The position numbers were made by a program, and so were the translations under genes. Positions 7,359 to 14,371 of a stretch of 25,512 bases of DNA are shown piece by piece; positions within the stretch are counted from its first letter, which is position 1, and each line of letters starts with the position of its first letter. The DNA is from JBKPCD01 sp046727175 (GTDB taxonomy: Bacteria > Acidobacteriota > Vicinamibacteria > Vicinamibacterales > 2-12-FULL-66-21): assembly GCA_046727175.1 (NCBI GenBank), contig JBKPCD010000273.1, positions 1 through 25,512 on the forward strand. Direction: 5' to 3'. Under the pieces are notes generated by a model. The model saw nothing but the letters and a program-made list of their open reading frames with translations, was not told the DNA's origin and did no database searches.

Positions 7359-8594
7359 CTATGTTCGAGACCAATCGATCTGGCCGACCCAACAGGCGCC
7401 CCGGACGAATTCGCTTTCACCCGCGCCGGCGGCGCCGCGATCGTCGTGCAACAGGTGGACAACCCCGAGCAGCTGATCCGCCTCGAAGAGGTTCGTCACC
7501 GTCTCACGGAAATCAATTGGTCCTTTTCGAATTGGACGGAAGCGAAACGCCGCCGCGTGGAGATGCCCGTCGTACTCACGACCGATCGGCCTGAGCTGAT
7601 CGTGCCGGTCTGGATGCAAGCCCGGACGCGTCACCACACCGGCGACGAGAGCCACGCTTCGCGCAAACGCCCGCTCGGCGGTAAACGTGAGCCGCGTGCG
7701 TACCGCAGGATGATCGAACAATCCGCCCTTGTCGACGGGCTGCGCCGGCGACCGGCGCAGCGCGGCGCCAACCAGTCCGGCCGCTTCGCTGACCACAACG
7801 ATCCCGAGCGACTCTGTGGGAGCGGCTTCGAAGCAGCCGGCGAGTAGAGCCGAAAGCGTGACCGTCGCATCTGCCTGCAGCGTCTCGAATCGTACGAGAT
7901 GCGAGAAATGTCCGTCACAGACCAGGCAGTAGAGGACGCGGATGTCAGCGCCGAGCGCTCCGTGGGCGACGAGGTAGTCGGGAACGTTGGTGCCATCAGC
8001 CGGCTGGTACGCCGTGGCGCCGGCGACCGACAACAGCTCGCCGAACCGTGCCTGACAGTCCGCGAAGCTGTCACCAAACGCACCCACGCCGACGACCAAC
8101 GTGGGCGCGAGACCCGCAAGGCTGGTGCTCTGGTCGGCTGTGAACGCGCACTCCGCGAGCGGCGCTGCTGTTCCCATCGCGCGACAGGCCAACACCGCCG
8201 ACTCTTCGAGATCGAAGACGCCGAAGCCGATCCCGTCACGCTCGAAGCGGCGGGCGGGATGCTCCTCGATCGGCTGTGGTATTGCGGGACCAGGTCGTGC
8301 GATCAGATGCGTATCGAGGCGCGTCATCCGCAGGACGGCAGTAACGGGCGGCGACGCATTGACCACGTGGAACGATCCGCTGATGCGGCCGAGCTCCTTG
8401 TGAAACTTCATGAGCACGGCGATTCCGGCGGAGCTCAGGAAGCTCACGCGCGAACAATCGATTCGAATGTGGTGCTCGCCCCCGCGCACGATCTCGCTCA
8501 GTGCAGATGTGAGATGGTCGGACCAGTAGCCGTCGAGCCGTCCCGCCAGCTCGAGGTCCACGAGGCCTCCCGTGTACTTGCGCGTGATTTCCAT
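7359..8594 (-). CDS. STAS-domain protein with a large unrecognised C-terminal domain
   Basis: 411 residues from ATG 8594 (a GTG at 8606 overlaps the upstream stop and is an alternative start). Residues 1-100 form an STAS domain like anti-sigma antagonists: the strand VDLELAGRLDGYW, then HIRIDCSRVSFLSSAGIAVL with the Ser pair where SpoIIAA/RsbV proteins are phosphorylated. The remaining 300 residues match no family I recognise. They are alpha/beta-rich, with GVGAFGDSFADCQARFGELL, a Cys-containing stretch VLYCLVCDGHFSHLVRFE, and LGIVVVSEAAGLVGAALRR. Placed between the binding protein and permease of one importer, it is a good candidate to sense transporter state and pass it to the RsbW-like ATPase. 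That coupling is inference. Confidence 0.82.
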   Translation of the reverse strand: MEITRKYTGGLVDLELAGRLDGYWSDHLTSALSEIVRGGEHHIRIDCSRVSFLSSAGIAVLMKFHKELGRISGSFHVVNASPPVTAVLRMTRLDTHLIARPGPAIPQPIEEHPARRFERDGIGFGVFDLEESAVLACRAMGTAAPLAECAFTADQSTSLAGLAPTLVVGVGAFGDSFADCQARFGELLSVAGATAYQPADGTNVPDYLVAHGALGADIRVLYCLVCDGHFSHLVRFETLQADATVTLSALLAGCFEAAPTESLGIVVVSEAAGLVGAALRRSPAQPVDKGGLFDHPAVRTRLTFTAERAFARSVALVAGVVTRPGLHPDRHDQLRPIGREYDGHLHAAAFRFRPIRKGPIDFRETVTNLFEADQLLGVVHLLHDDRGAAGAGESEFVRGACWVGQIDWSRT

Positions 8595-8602
8595 GGTGCG
8601 CG

Positions 8603-10615
8603 TCACTTGCCGATCACTTCATCGGCCTTCTGAAGAATCGCCGCGGGCATCGTCAAGCCTATTTCCCGCGCGGCGTCCACGTTCACCAGCAGCTTCGTGC
8701 CAGAGAATCCAACGAACGGAATGAGTGCCGGCGACTCGCCCCGCATCACGCGCGCGGCAACCTTGCCCGACTCGCGGCCGCTCTCGTAATAGTCACGAGC
8801 GACGGCCAAAATGGCGCCGTTTCGCGCCTGACTGCTCTGAAACACGAAAACCGGCGCACGAGCGCGACGCGCGACCTGCGCGATGCTCGGAAACGCCGCC
8901 GCCGTGAGATTGCCGGGCAGCTGGCAGATCGCATCGACGTGCCTGGCGACGAGCGCGAGCGCCGCTTCCTGAACTTCGGTCGCCGAGTTGGCCGCCACGG
9001 ATATCAGCGACATCTGCGCGCCGCGCACGGCTCTCTCCATCACCGCGAGCTGCGACACCATGTTGACTTCAGCGGGCACGTAGACCGTTCCAAGGACGCG
9101 CGCCTTCGGAAGGATCTGACGGACGAAGGGCATCATCTCGCCGTACGCCCCGATCAGATAGACGCCCGTCGTGTGCTGCGCATGGTCCGTGTCGCTTTTC
9201 CCGGCCCCCGCCGTGACGGCATCTGCGACGTACGTGAACACGACCGGTATTCGTCCCGCGCGCTGCAGTGCGGCCTGCAGCGTGGGCGTCGAGAACGTGA
9301 TGATGAGATCAGCGCGTTCCGCAACGGCTGCATCGATCAACGCGCTCACGGTCGGCATATCGCCATGTGCGTTGCGGATTGTCGTCGCGAAGTCGCGGCC
9401 TTCGACGAGCCCCGCGTCTCGCAGACCGGCAAGGACTCCCTTCTCGGATTCTTCGACGTCGAGCGTCTGATTCAGCTGAATCAGATTCACGCGCCAGGTT
9501 TTCGTCAGCGGCGCCCGATCAGCCGTGGCGGCCTTCTTCGGGGCGGCAGGCTTGGACGGGCTCTCTGTTTTCCGTCGGACGCCGCTGTCGTCTACGACGA
9601 CCGTCGCCGTCGCAAGAATGTCTTCGGGTATACGCCATGATTCTCTCAGGCCCGTCAGCGCTTTCGCATTGATCGAGAGATACGGCGGAACGATGTCCTG
9701 GATGTCGCGAATGGGCATCTTCTCGATGGCGTGGCCCTCGAGCACATCCGCCGCAAGGAAACCGCCCTGACGTCCGACCTGATAGAAATCCGGACCGGCG
9801 TCGAAGAGCGTGCCCCGATCGGGGTCACCCGGCAGAATCGTGAATACCGGCACGTGATTCTTCTGCGCTTCCGCGATCACCGTGCCGAGGGCGGCAATCA
9901 CGGTATTGTCCCCTCCCACCCAGATCGCCTGGGCATCACGCGCCGTCAGCGAGTTGATTGCGGCGGTCACGCTCGCCGTGTTGTCGACGTTCGCCTCGAG
10001 CAGCGTGAGGTTCATCCGCGTCGCCGCCTCGCGCGCTTTCGTGACGAACGCAAGCGAGTTCGATTCGGCAGGATTCCAGGCGACGCCGACCCGCTCGAGC
10101 GTGGGGAGCATGCGCCGCGCGATCTGAAACGCTCTCTCGACAGGAGGGAAGATGCCTTGGCCGACCATGTATCGCGGGTGACGGAGCGGATCGCTTCGGT
10201 CGAGCCCGACGCCCGAGGCAAACGGGTCGGCGACGAGCGTGAAGACATGGCGGACCTTGCCTTCGCGGTTCTGGTTGGCGACCGCCTGCAATGACGGCGT
10301 GCTCGATGTGATCACGAGATCGTAGTTGCCGCTCATCATCTGCGCGGCAATCGCGATTCCCGTCGGCATGTCGCCTTGAGCGTTGAAGCGATCGATGTTC
10401 AGGCGCTCGCCGTCACGAAACCCGCGCTCGGCCAGCGCGTCCAGAGTCCCTCGAATTCCGTCGTCGAGGACGGTCGTGTTCGCGTGCTGGAGCAGCGCGA
10501 CGCGCAGGGCGGTCGAGGCCGACCCTACGCGTCGTCCGAGGTCGGACACCAGCAGGATGGCAGACGCCAGAACGATCAAAGAAACGCCAAGGGCAAGCCG
10601 TTTGACGATGTACAG
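8603..10615 (-). CDS. Membrane-anchored double TrpX-like substrate-binding protein
   Basis: 670 residues from ATG 10615; a TTG at 10654 gives a longer frame and neither start has a clear ribosome binding site. An N-terminal hydrophobic segment (KRLALGVSLIVLASAILLVS) is an uncleaved anchor or signal. Two homologous ABC_sub_bind domains follow, RVALLQHANT... to about 335 and RVNLIQLNQTLDVEESEKGV... to the end. They are joined by a Pro/Lys/Ala-rich linker (PSKPAAPKKAATA). Both copies keep the family landmarks: G-D-M-P, then DL(V/I)IT(S/F)STP(S/T)LQA, then (H/V)VFT(L/Y)VADP/A. Family members bind amino acids or related solutes for TrpYZ-type importers. The fused pair could raise capture efficiency or bind two ligands. 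A short dyad GACAA-N4-TTGTC (10650-10663) lies just upstream. Confidence 0.88.
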   Translation of the reverse strand: MYIVKRLALGVSLIVLASAILLVSDLGRRVGSASTALRVALLQHANTTVLDDGIRGTLDALAERGFRDGERLNIDRFNAQGDMPTGIAIAAQMMSGNYDLVITSSTPSLQAVANQNREGKVRHVFTLVADPFASGVGLDRSDPLRHPRYMVGQGIFPPVERAFQIARRMLPTLERVGVAWNPAESNSLAFVTKAREAATRMNLTLLEANVDNTASVTAAINSLTARDAQAIWVGGDNTVIAALGTVIAEAQKNHVPVFTILPGDPDRGTLFDAGPDFYQVGRQGGFLAADVLEGHAIEKMPIRDIQDIVPPYLSINAKALTGLRESWRIPEDILATATVVVDDSGVRRKTESPSKPAAPKKAATADRAPLTKTWRVNLIQLNQTLDVEESEKGVLAGLRDAGLVEGRDFATTIRNAHGDMPTVSALIDAAVAERADLIITFSTPTLQAALQRAGRIPVVFTYVADAVTAGAGKSDTDHAQHTTGVYLIGAYGEMMPFVRQILPKARVLGTVYVPAEVNMVSQLAVMERAVRGAQMSLISVAANSATEVQEAALALVARHVDAICQLPGNLTAAAFPSIAQVARRARAPVFVFQSSQARNGAILAVARDYYESGRESGKVAARVMRGESPALIPFVGFSGTKLLVNVDAAREIGLTMPAAILQKADEVIGK

Positions 10616-10661
10616 CATCAGCCAGGAAGGTGCAGAGTGTGGTCTGCTGGACAATTAGTTG

Positions 10662-11936
10662 TCAACTCATCGGCCACCGACAACCTGCCGCACGGCGTAG
10701 CGGCGCCGCGAGGTCGCCGCGCGTCCCGACTTCGATACGGTCGAGCGCGAGCCACGCCTGCATCTCACGGAGCTCGGCTGCCAGGTCGGAGGCGATGCGG
10801 CGGGCGTTCTGTCCCGGCTCGGCGTACGCCCCTTGCACCATCAGGGCCTTCCGCTCGCGGTCCGCCTTCAGATCGCAGCGGGCCACCAGCGTGTCACCGA
10901 GCAGAAACGGACACACGTAGTAGCCGAAGATTCGTTTAGATGGCGGCGTGTACATCTCGATCGTGTACTTCATCCCGAAGAGCCGCTCGATGCGGCGGCG
11001 CTCCCAGACGAGCGAATCGAAGGGCGTGACCAGGGCGCGCGCACCGACACTCCTGGGAATGCGCGCGTTGGGGTGCAGGTAGGCCTGCTCGTTCCAGCCC
11101 TCGACCCGCACCGGGACGAGACGTCGATCCTCGACCAGCTCGGACACGAGCCGCTTCGCGATTGGCGTCGCGCGACCCCCGGTCGGCCCCTTCGGCCGTT
11201 CCCATAGCGGTCCTGGCGGATTGCGATCGCGCCAGCCGTCGACGTTGAAGTAGCCGGCGACATCGATCGACGTGCCGACGCCGTACGCGGTCGCCGCGAG
11301 ACAAATCAGCTCCTTCATGGCGTCCTCGGGCGGCGGCACCGGCGCATCGAGCGCGGCCCTGGGGATCACACGTTCAGGGAGATCGTAGAGCCGCTCGAAG
11401 CCGCGACGCCCCGCGATTGCCACGAGGCCCGCGTCGTACAGATGTTCGAGCGTCGCTTTGCCGTTGCCGGAGCCCCACCAGCCCCACCAACTTCCGGATC
11501 GTTTACCGGGATTCGACAACTCGGCGGCGCTGATCGGTCCACGTTCCGCCACCTCGGCGAGAACCTTCGTCATGTACGCGCCGCGTGCGGAGCGCATGTA
11601 CTGCTGCGTTCGGTCAGCGTGCTTGTGCATGCGGTATCGCAGGAGCGGATACAGGACGACCGGCAGGAGGCACGCGGCGTGTCCCCAGTACTCGAAGAGC
11701 TCGCGCGTGCGATAGGCCAGCGAGTCGAGCGCGCTCGTCGGATACGGGCCCAGGCGCGCGAACGCCGGGACGTAATGGGCGCGAACGAGCACGTTCACCG
11801 AGTCGATCTGGAAGGCGTGCAGACGCGTCGCGAGCGCACGGACGTGCGCGATCGACGGCTTCGCCGGTTTCGGACCGAATCCCTGTGAAGCAACCGCGAG
11901 GCGACGCGCCTCGGAAAGCGAGAGCGTTATCCGCAT
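10662..11936 (-). CDS. ycaQ: YcaQ/AlkX-type winged-helix DNA glycosylase
   Basis: A 424-residue protein of the HTH_42 (YcaQ/AlkZ) family, which unhooks interstrand crosslinks and removes bulky alkyl-base lesions. The catalytic motif appears as QID at 43-45 (HAFQIDSVNVL), matching the QxD form of YcaQ rather than the QxQ form of AlkZ. Other family marks are RAHYVPAFARLGPY, LFEYWGHAACLLP and, near the C terminus, GYYVCPFLLGDTLVARCDLKADR. It starts 14 nt after the histidine kinase stop and ends close to the binding-protein gene, so it lies within a continuous - strand gene run, although its role has no obvious link to the importer. No clear ribosome binding site precedes the ATG. Confidence 0.9.
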   Translation of the reverse strand: MRITLSLSEARRLAVASQGFGPKPAKPSIAHVRALATRLHAFQIDSVNVLVRAHYVPAFARLGPYPTSALDSLAYRTRELFEYWGHAACLLPVVLYPLLRYRMHKHADRTQQYMRSARGAYMTKVLAEVAERGPISAAELSNPGKRSGSWWGWWGSGNGKATLEHLYDAGLVAIAGRRGFERLYDLPERVIPRAALDAPVPPPEDAMKELICLAATAYGVGTSIDVAGYFNVDGWRDRNPPGPLWERPKGPTGGRATPIAKRLVSELVEDRRLVPVRVEGWNEQAYLHPNARIPRSVGARALVTPFDSLVWERRRIERLFGMKYTIEMYTPPSKRIFGYYVCPFLLGDTLVARCDLKADRERKALMVQGAYAEPGQNARRIASDLAAELREMQAWLALDRIEVGTRGDLAAPLRRAAGCRWPMS

Positions 11937-11950
11937 GCCGCCGTGGAACG

Positions 11951-13417
11951 CTAGCCAGTCTTCGACGCCGCCGCCACGCTGGCCCTCGACAGCTTGATCA
12001 TCGCGACGGTTCCGCCCCCTTCACGATCCGAGAGCGTCACGGTTCCACCCTGAAGCGACGTCAGCCGTCGCGCGATCGCCAGCCCCAGCCCCGTGCCGCG
12101 CGACTTGGTGGTCACGAACGGCTCGAACACCTGTTCACGCAATTCTGTGGGAATTCCCGGCCCGCGGTCGAGCACTGCAATCTCGCAAAATCCATCTTTG
12201 AGGCTCGTGACGAGCTCGACTGGGCGGCCGCTGCTCGCATGACACGCATTCAGAAGCAGATTCAAAACAGCGGCACGAACCATGTCGGGGTCCGCATTGA
12301 CGACAACCGGGTCGCCGCTCACCTCGATCGCCGGACACGATGGCTCGGCGTGCGCACTTGCGATCGCTTCCATGATTACCGGCCCCAGCTCGAACGCCTG
12401 AAGCTTTGGCTGGCTCGGTCGAGCGTACAACAGGATGTCCTGCACTTTGGCGTTCAGCTCGTCGATCCGCTCGATCATCGGCCCGACGATTTCCCGTTCG
12501 CTGAGATCGCGAGGCAGCAGTTGGTCGAAGACCTGCAACGACGCCTTCAATCCTGCGAGCGGATTGCGCACTTCATGCGCCACCACCGCGGCGAGTCTTC
12601 CTAGCTGCGCGAGCGCGGCTTGATCTCTCAGCTGCGCTTCTGCAGCCTTGCGCTGAGTGATGTCGCTTCGGATCGACAGGTATTGACGCGGCTTGCCGCG
12701 CGCATCGAGGAACGGCACGATCGTCGTATCGACCCAGTAGAATGACCCGTCCTTGGCCCGGTTCCTGAACTCGCCCCGCCACACCCGTCCCTGCGCGATG
12801 GTTCGCCAGAGCTCGCGGATGAATTCCTTCGGGTGGTATCCGGAGTTGATGATGCGGTGATCCTGCCCGAGCAGCTCCTCGCGTGAATACTTCGAGATCT
12901 GGCAGAACTTCTCGTTGACGTAATTGATGATCCCGCGTTGGTCGGTCACCGCGACAATCGCCGCTTGATCCAGCGCATCACGGATCTCTTCGAGCCGCCG
13001 GACGGACTCCCGAGCCTCGAGCTGCGCCTGCCGCGCGTCGGCAGTCCACCGCTCAGCGACATGACGATACCAGGCAACCCATGCGGCGGTGACCCAGACG
13101 ACCGACAACGCGAGCGTTCGATTCACCAGCGAGATCTTGCGGCTCGCATCCGCTGGAGACAGGAAGAACCCGGCGATCGTCAGAATCGTGGCAATTGCCG
13201 CGACCACCAGCGGTTCCCACGATCGACCGTTCCAGAGGAACAGCAGCACTGCCGCCACGTAGAGACCGGAGGTCGCGACGCTCTCCGGTGTGATTGCGTC
13301 GAGCGTCAGCACCGTGGCGATCACGATCGCCGCCGCGACGCGGCGCCAGAGCGCGCGCCGGACGAGCAACGGCTCGAGGGAACTGTCGATCGGCCGTGGT
13401 GCTGGCGCGCCAGCCAT
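11951..13417 (-). CDS. Membrane PAS histidine kinase
   Basis: A 488-residue sensor kinase. Four hydrophobic segments (about 25-40, 50-63, 70-87, 100-118) form the N-terminal membrane module, followed by a charged helix (120-150). A PAS domain with PAC tail runs from 145 to 257 (NYVNEKFCQISKYSREELLGQ ... SIRSDITQRK). The HisKA box is VVAHEVRNPLAGLK with H281. The catalytic domain has N390 (NLLLNACHA), G1 DRGPGIP (417-423), F-box FEPFVTTK and G2 GTGLGLAIARRL (441-452). The H-box style is that of NtrB-like kinases that partner NtrC-family regulators. No response regulator is adjacent, so the NtrC-family protein at 146-1510 is a candidate partner (inference). It heads the run of - strand genes ending at 5032. 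Confidence 0.92.
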   Translation of the reverse strand: MAGAPAPRPIDSSLEPLLVRRALWRRVAAAIVIATVLTLDAITPESVATSGLYVAAVLLFLWNGRSWEPLVVAAIATILTIAGFFLSPADASRKISLVNRTLALSVVWVTAAWVAWYRHVAERWTADARQAQLEARESVRRLEEIRDALDQAAIVAVTDQRGIINYVNEKFCQISKYSREELLGQDHRIINSGYHPKEFIRELWRTIAQGRVWRGEFRNRAKDGSFYWVDTTIVPFLDARGKPRQYLSIRSDITQRKAAEAQLRDQAALAQLGRLAAVVAHEVRNPLAGLKASLQVFDQLLPRDLSEREIVGPMIERIDELNAKVQDILLYARPSQPKLQAFELGPVIMEAIASAHAEPSCPAIEVSGDPVVVNADPDMVRAAVLNLLLNACHASSGRPVELVTSLKDGFCEIAVLDRGPGIPTELREQVFEPFVTTKSRGTGLGLAIARRLTSLQGGTVTLSDREGGGTVAMIKLSRASVAAASKTG

Positions 13418-13450
13418 GTCGGGATCATGTCACAAGCCGTGAGACCCCGG

Positions 13451-13672
13451 GGACGGAGGTCACGGACAAGGCGTTCACCGCGGAGTCACGGAGGTCACGG
13501 AGAAAACACGTTGGATCTGCAGCTTTCCGGCCGTCGACCGCGTTGGCGGACGGAGGCCGAACGACGGCATTCCCCCCGCCCTGCCAATGACGAATTCACA
13601 TACGACTCAATGAATTCTCCGTGAGCGCCGTGGCTCCGCGGTAAATGGTCTTCTCCGCGAGCTCCGTCCTCT
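13451..13672. repeat. CGGAGGTCACGGAG-type repeats, inverted pair
   Basis: A 31-bp repeat core at 13474-13504 (ACCGCGGAG, CACGGAGG, TCACGGAGAA) reappears inverted at 13615-13645 with four mismatches. Further partial units lie at 13451-13466 (ACGGAGGTCACGG) and, inverted, at about 13650-13672. The right-hand copies overlap the 3' end of the CBS gene and encode its last 25 or so residues. The left-hand copy sits in the gap before the histidine kinase. The spacing and inversion resemble a small non-autonomous element or a dispersed repeat family. Confidence 0.65.
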
Positions 13673-14111
13673 TCGTGCCGCGCTCGCAGATTTGCTCGAG
13701 CGCTCCGATGACATACGCCGCCCGCACGCCGTCGGGGACGACGCCCCAGCGCACGATGTCGTCGACTGACAGTATCCCGATCACGTGCCAATCGCGATCG
13801 ATGACGGGGAGTCGCCGCACCGCGCTCCGGCGCATGGCGTCGACCGCGATCTTCAGATCGTCGTCCGCCGCGCACGTCGTGACATCGCTCTGCATGGCTT
13901 CACCGACCGTTACCTGCGCGGCAGCACGATCCGTGTTCGCCAGGGTGAGCAGCAGATCGCGATCGGTGACGACGCCGACCAGTCTTCTGCGAAGATCGAC
14001 GACCGGCAGAATGCCGACACCGGCGTCTTCCATCAAATGTCCGGCGATGGCGATGGTCGTTTCCGGCGCGCAGGTGGTCGCCGGTTGCGTCATGATGTCT
14101 CTGACTCTCAT
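13596..14111 (-). CDS. Two-CBS-domain protein
   Basis: A 171-residue cytoplasmic protein made of a CBS (Bateman) pair. CBS1 begins RVRDIMTQPATTCAPETTIAIAG and has the GVGILPVVD and GVVTDRDLL motifs. CBS2 begins TVGEAMQSDVTTCAADDDL and has RRLPVID and GILSVDDIVRW. Such pairs usually bind adenine nucleotides; stand-alone CBS proteins occur in low-oxygen and stress regulons. ATG 14111 is preferred over an upstream frame to 14219 because AGAGGAG lies 8 nt upstream and the CBS fold begins at once. The last 25 or so residues come from the CGGAG repeat and are not part of the fold. A putative sigma-54 promoter and two activator-like sites precede it. Confidence 0.9.
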   Translation of the reverse strand: MRVRDIMTQPATTCAPETTIAIAGHLMEDAGVGILPVVDLRRRLVGVVTDRDLLLTLANTDRAAAQVTVGEAMQSDVTTCAADDDLKIAVDAMRRSAVRRLPVIDRDWHVIGILSVDDIVRWGVVPDGVRAAYVIGALEQICERGTKRTELAEKTIYRGATALTENSLSRM

Positions 14112-14130
14112 GGGAGTCTCTCCTCTCTGC

Positions 14131-14156
14131 CAGGCCGCTGAAAGGAGGGCGGCCTG
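14131..14156 (-). promoter_or_regulatory. Leader hairpin before the CBS gene
   Basis: CAGGCCGC (14131-14138) and GCGGCCTG (14149-14156) form a perfect 8-bp stem around a 10-nt loop in the predicted 5' leader, 20-45 nt before the ATG. In the - strand transcript the loop reads CCUCCUUUCA, which could pair over about 7 bp with the gene's own Shine-Dalgarno sequence AGAGGAG. A translational control element is possible but unproven. Confidence 0.4.
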
Positions 14157-14214
14157 CGTGGTCCACCGGTCTACCTCGCGCTGGATGCGGGTTTCAGCAT
14201 CCTGCCCACAGTTG

Positions 14215-14230
14215 TGCAAGCGCTGCGCCG
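14215..14230 (-). promoter_or_regulatory. Putative sigma-54 promoter of the CBS gene
   Basis: Read on the - strand: CGGCGC, five bases, TTGCA. The -12 element is perfect, the -24 element differs from TGGCAC at two positions, and the GG-N10-GC spacing is correct (GG at 14229-14228, GC at 14217-14216). Predicted start near 14204, giving a leader of about 93 nt. Confidence 0.5.
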
Positions 14231-14292
14231 ACCGGGAATCGACGAGAATGACGGCAAATCCCGACGATCCGCGACCGCGCTGACCAACGAAC

Positions 14293-14328
14293 AGCGGGAA
14301 GACTCGCAGGGTTGGGGGAATCTCCGCA
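14293..14328 (-). promoter_or_regulatory. Tandem putative activator sites upstream of the CBS gene
   Basis: AGCGGGAAGACTCGCA (14293-14308) and TGGGGGAATCTCCGCA (14313-14328), sequences given on the + strand, are set 20 bp apart. The inner site ends 64 bp from the -24 GG of the promoter at 14215-14230. The outer one agrees at 13 of 16 positions with the perfect dyad found at 17658-17673. Same motif and geometry as the other sigma-54 units. Confidence 0.55.
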
Positions 14329-14338
14329 GGAAGGACTT

Positions 14339-14371
14339 GGGCTCGAGGCTCTCGGGCTTTCGGCTCGGCTC
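14339..14371 (-). repeat. GGCTCGA/GGCTTTC heptad-like repeat
   Basis: Consecutive units GGGCTCGA, GGCTCTC, GGGCTTTC, GGCTC, GGCTC (+ strand) run into the stop codon of the Pat-like gene. Resembles the repeat at 6328-6400. Confidence 0.5.

Noticed and set aside
13511..13526. Possible sigma-54 element on the - strand before the histidine kinase
   Set aside because: About four mismatches to the consensus and no pair of activator-like sites upstream.
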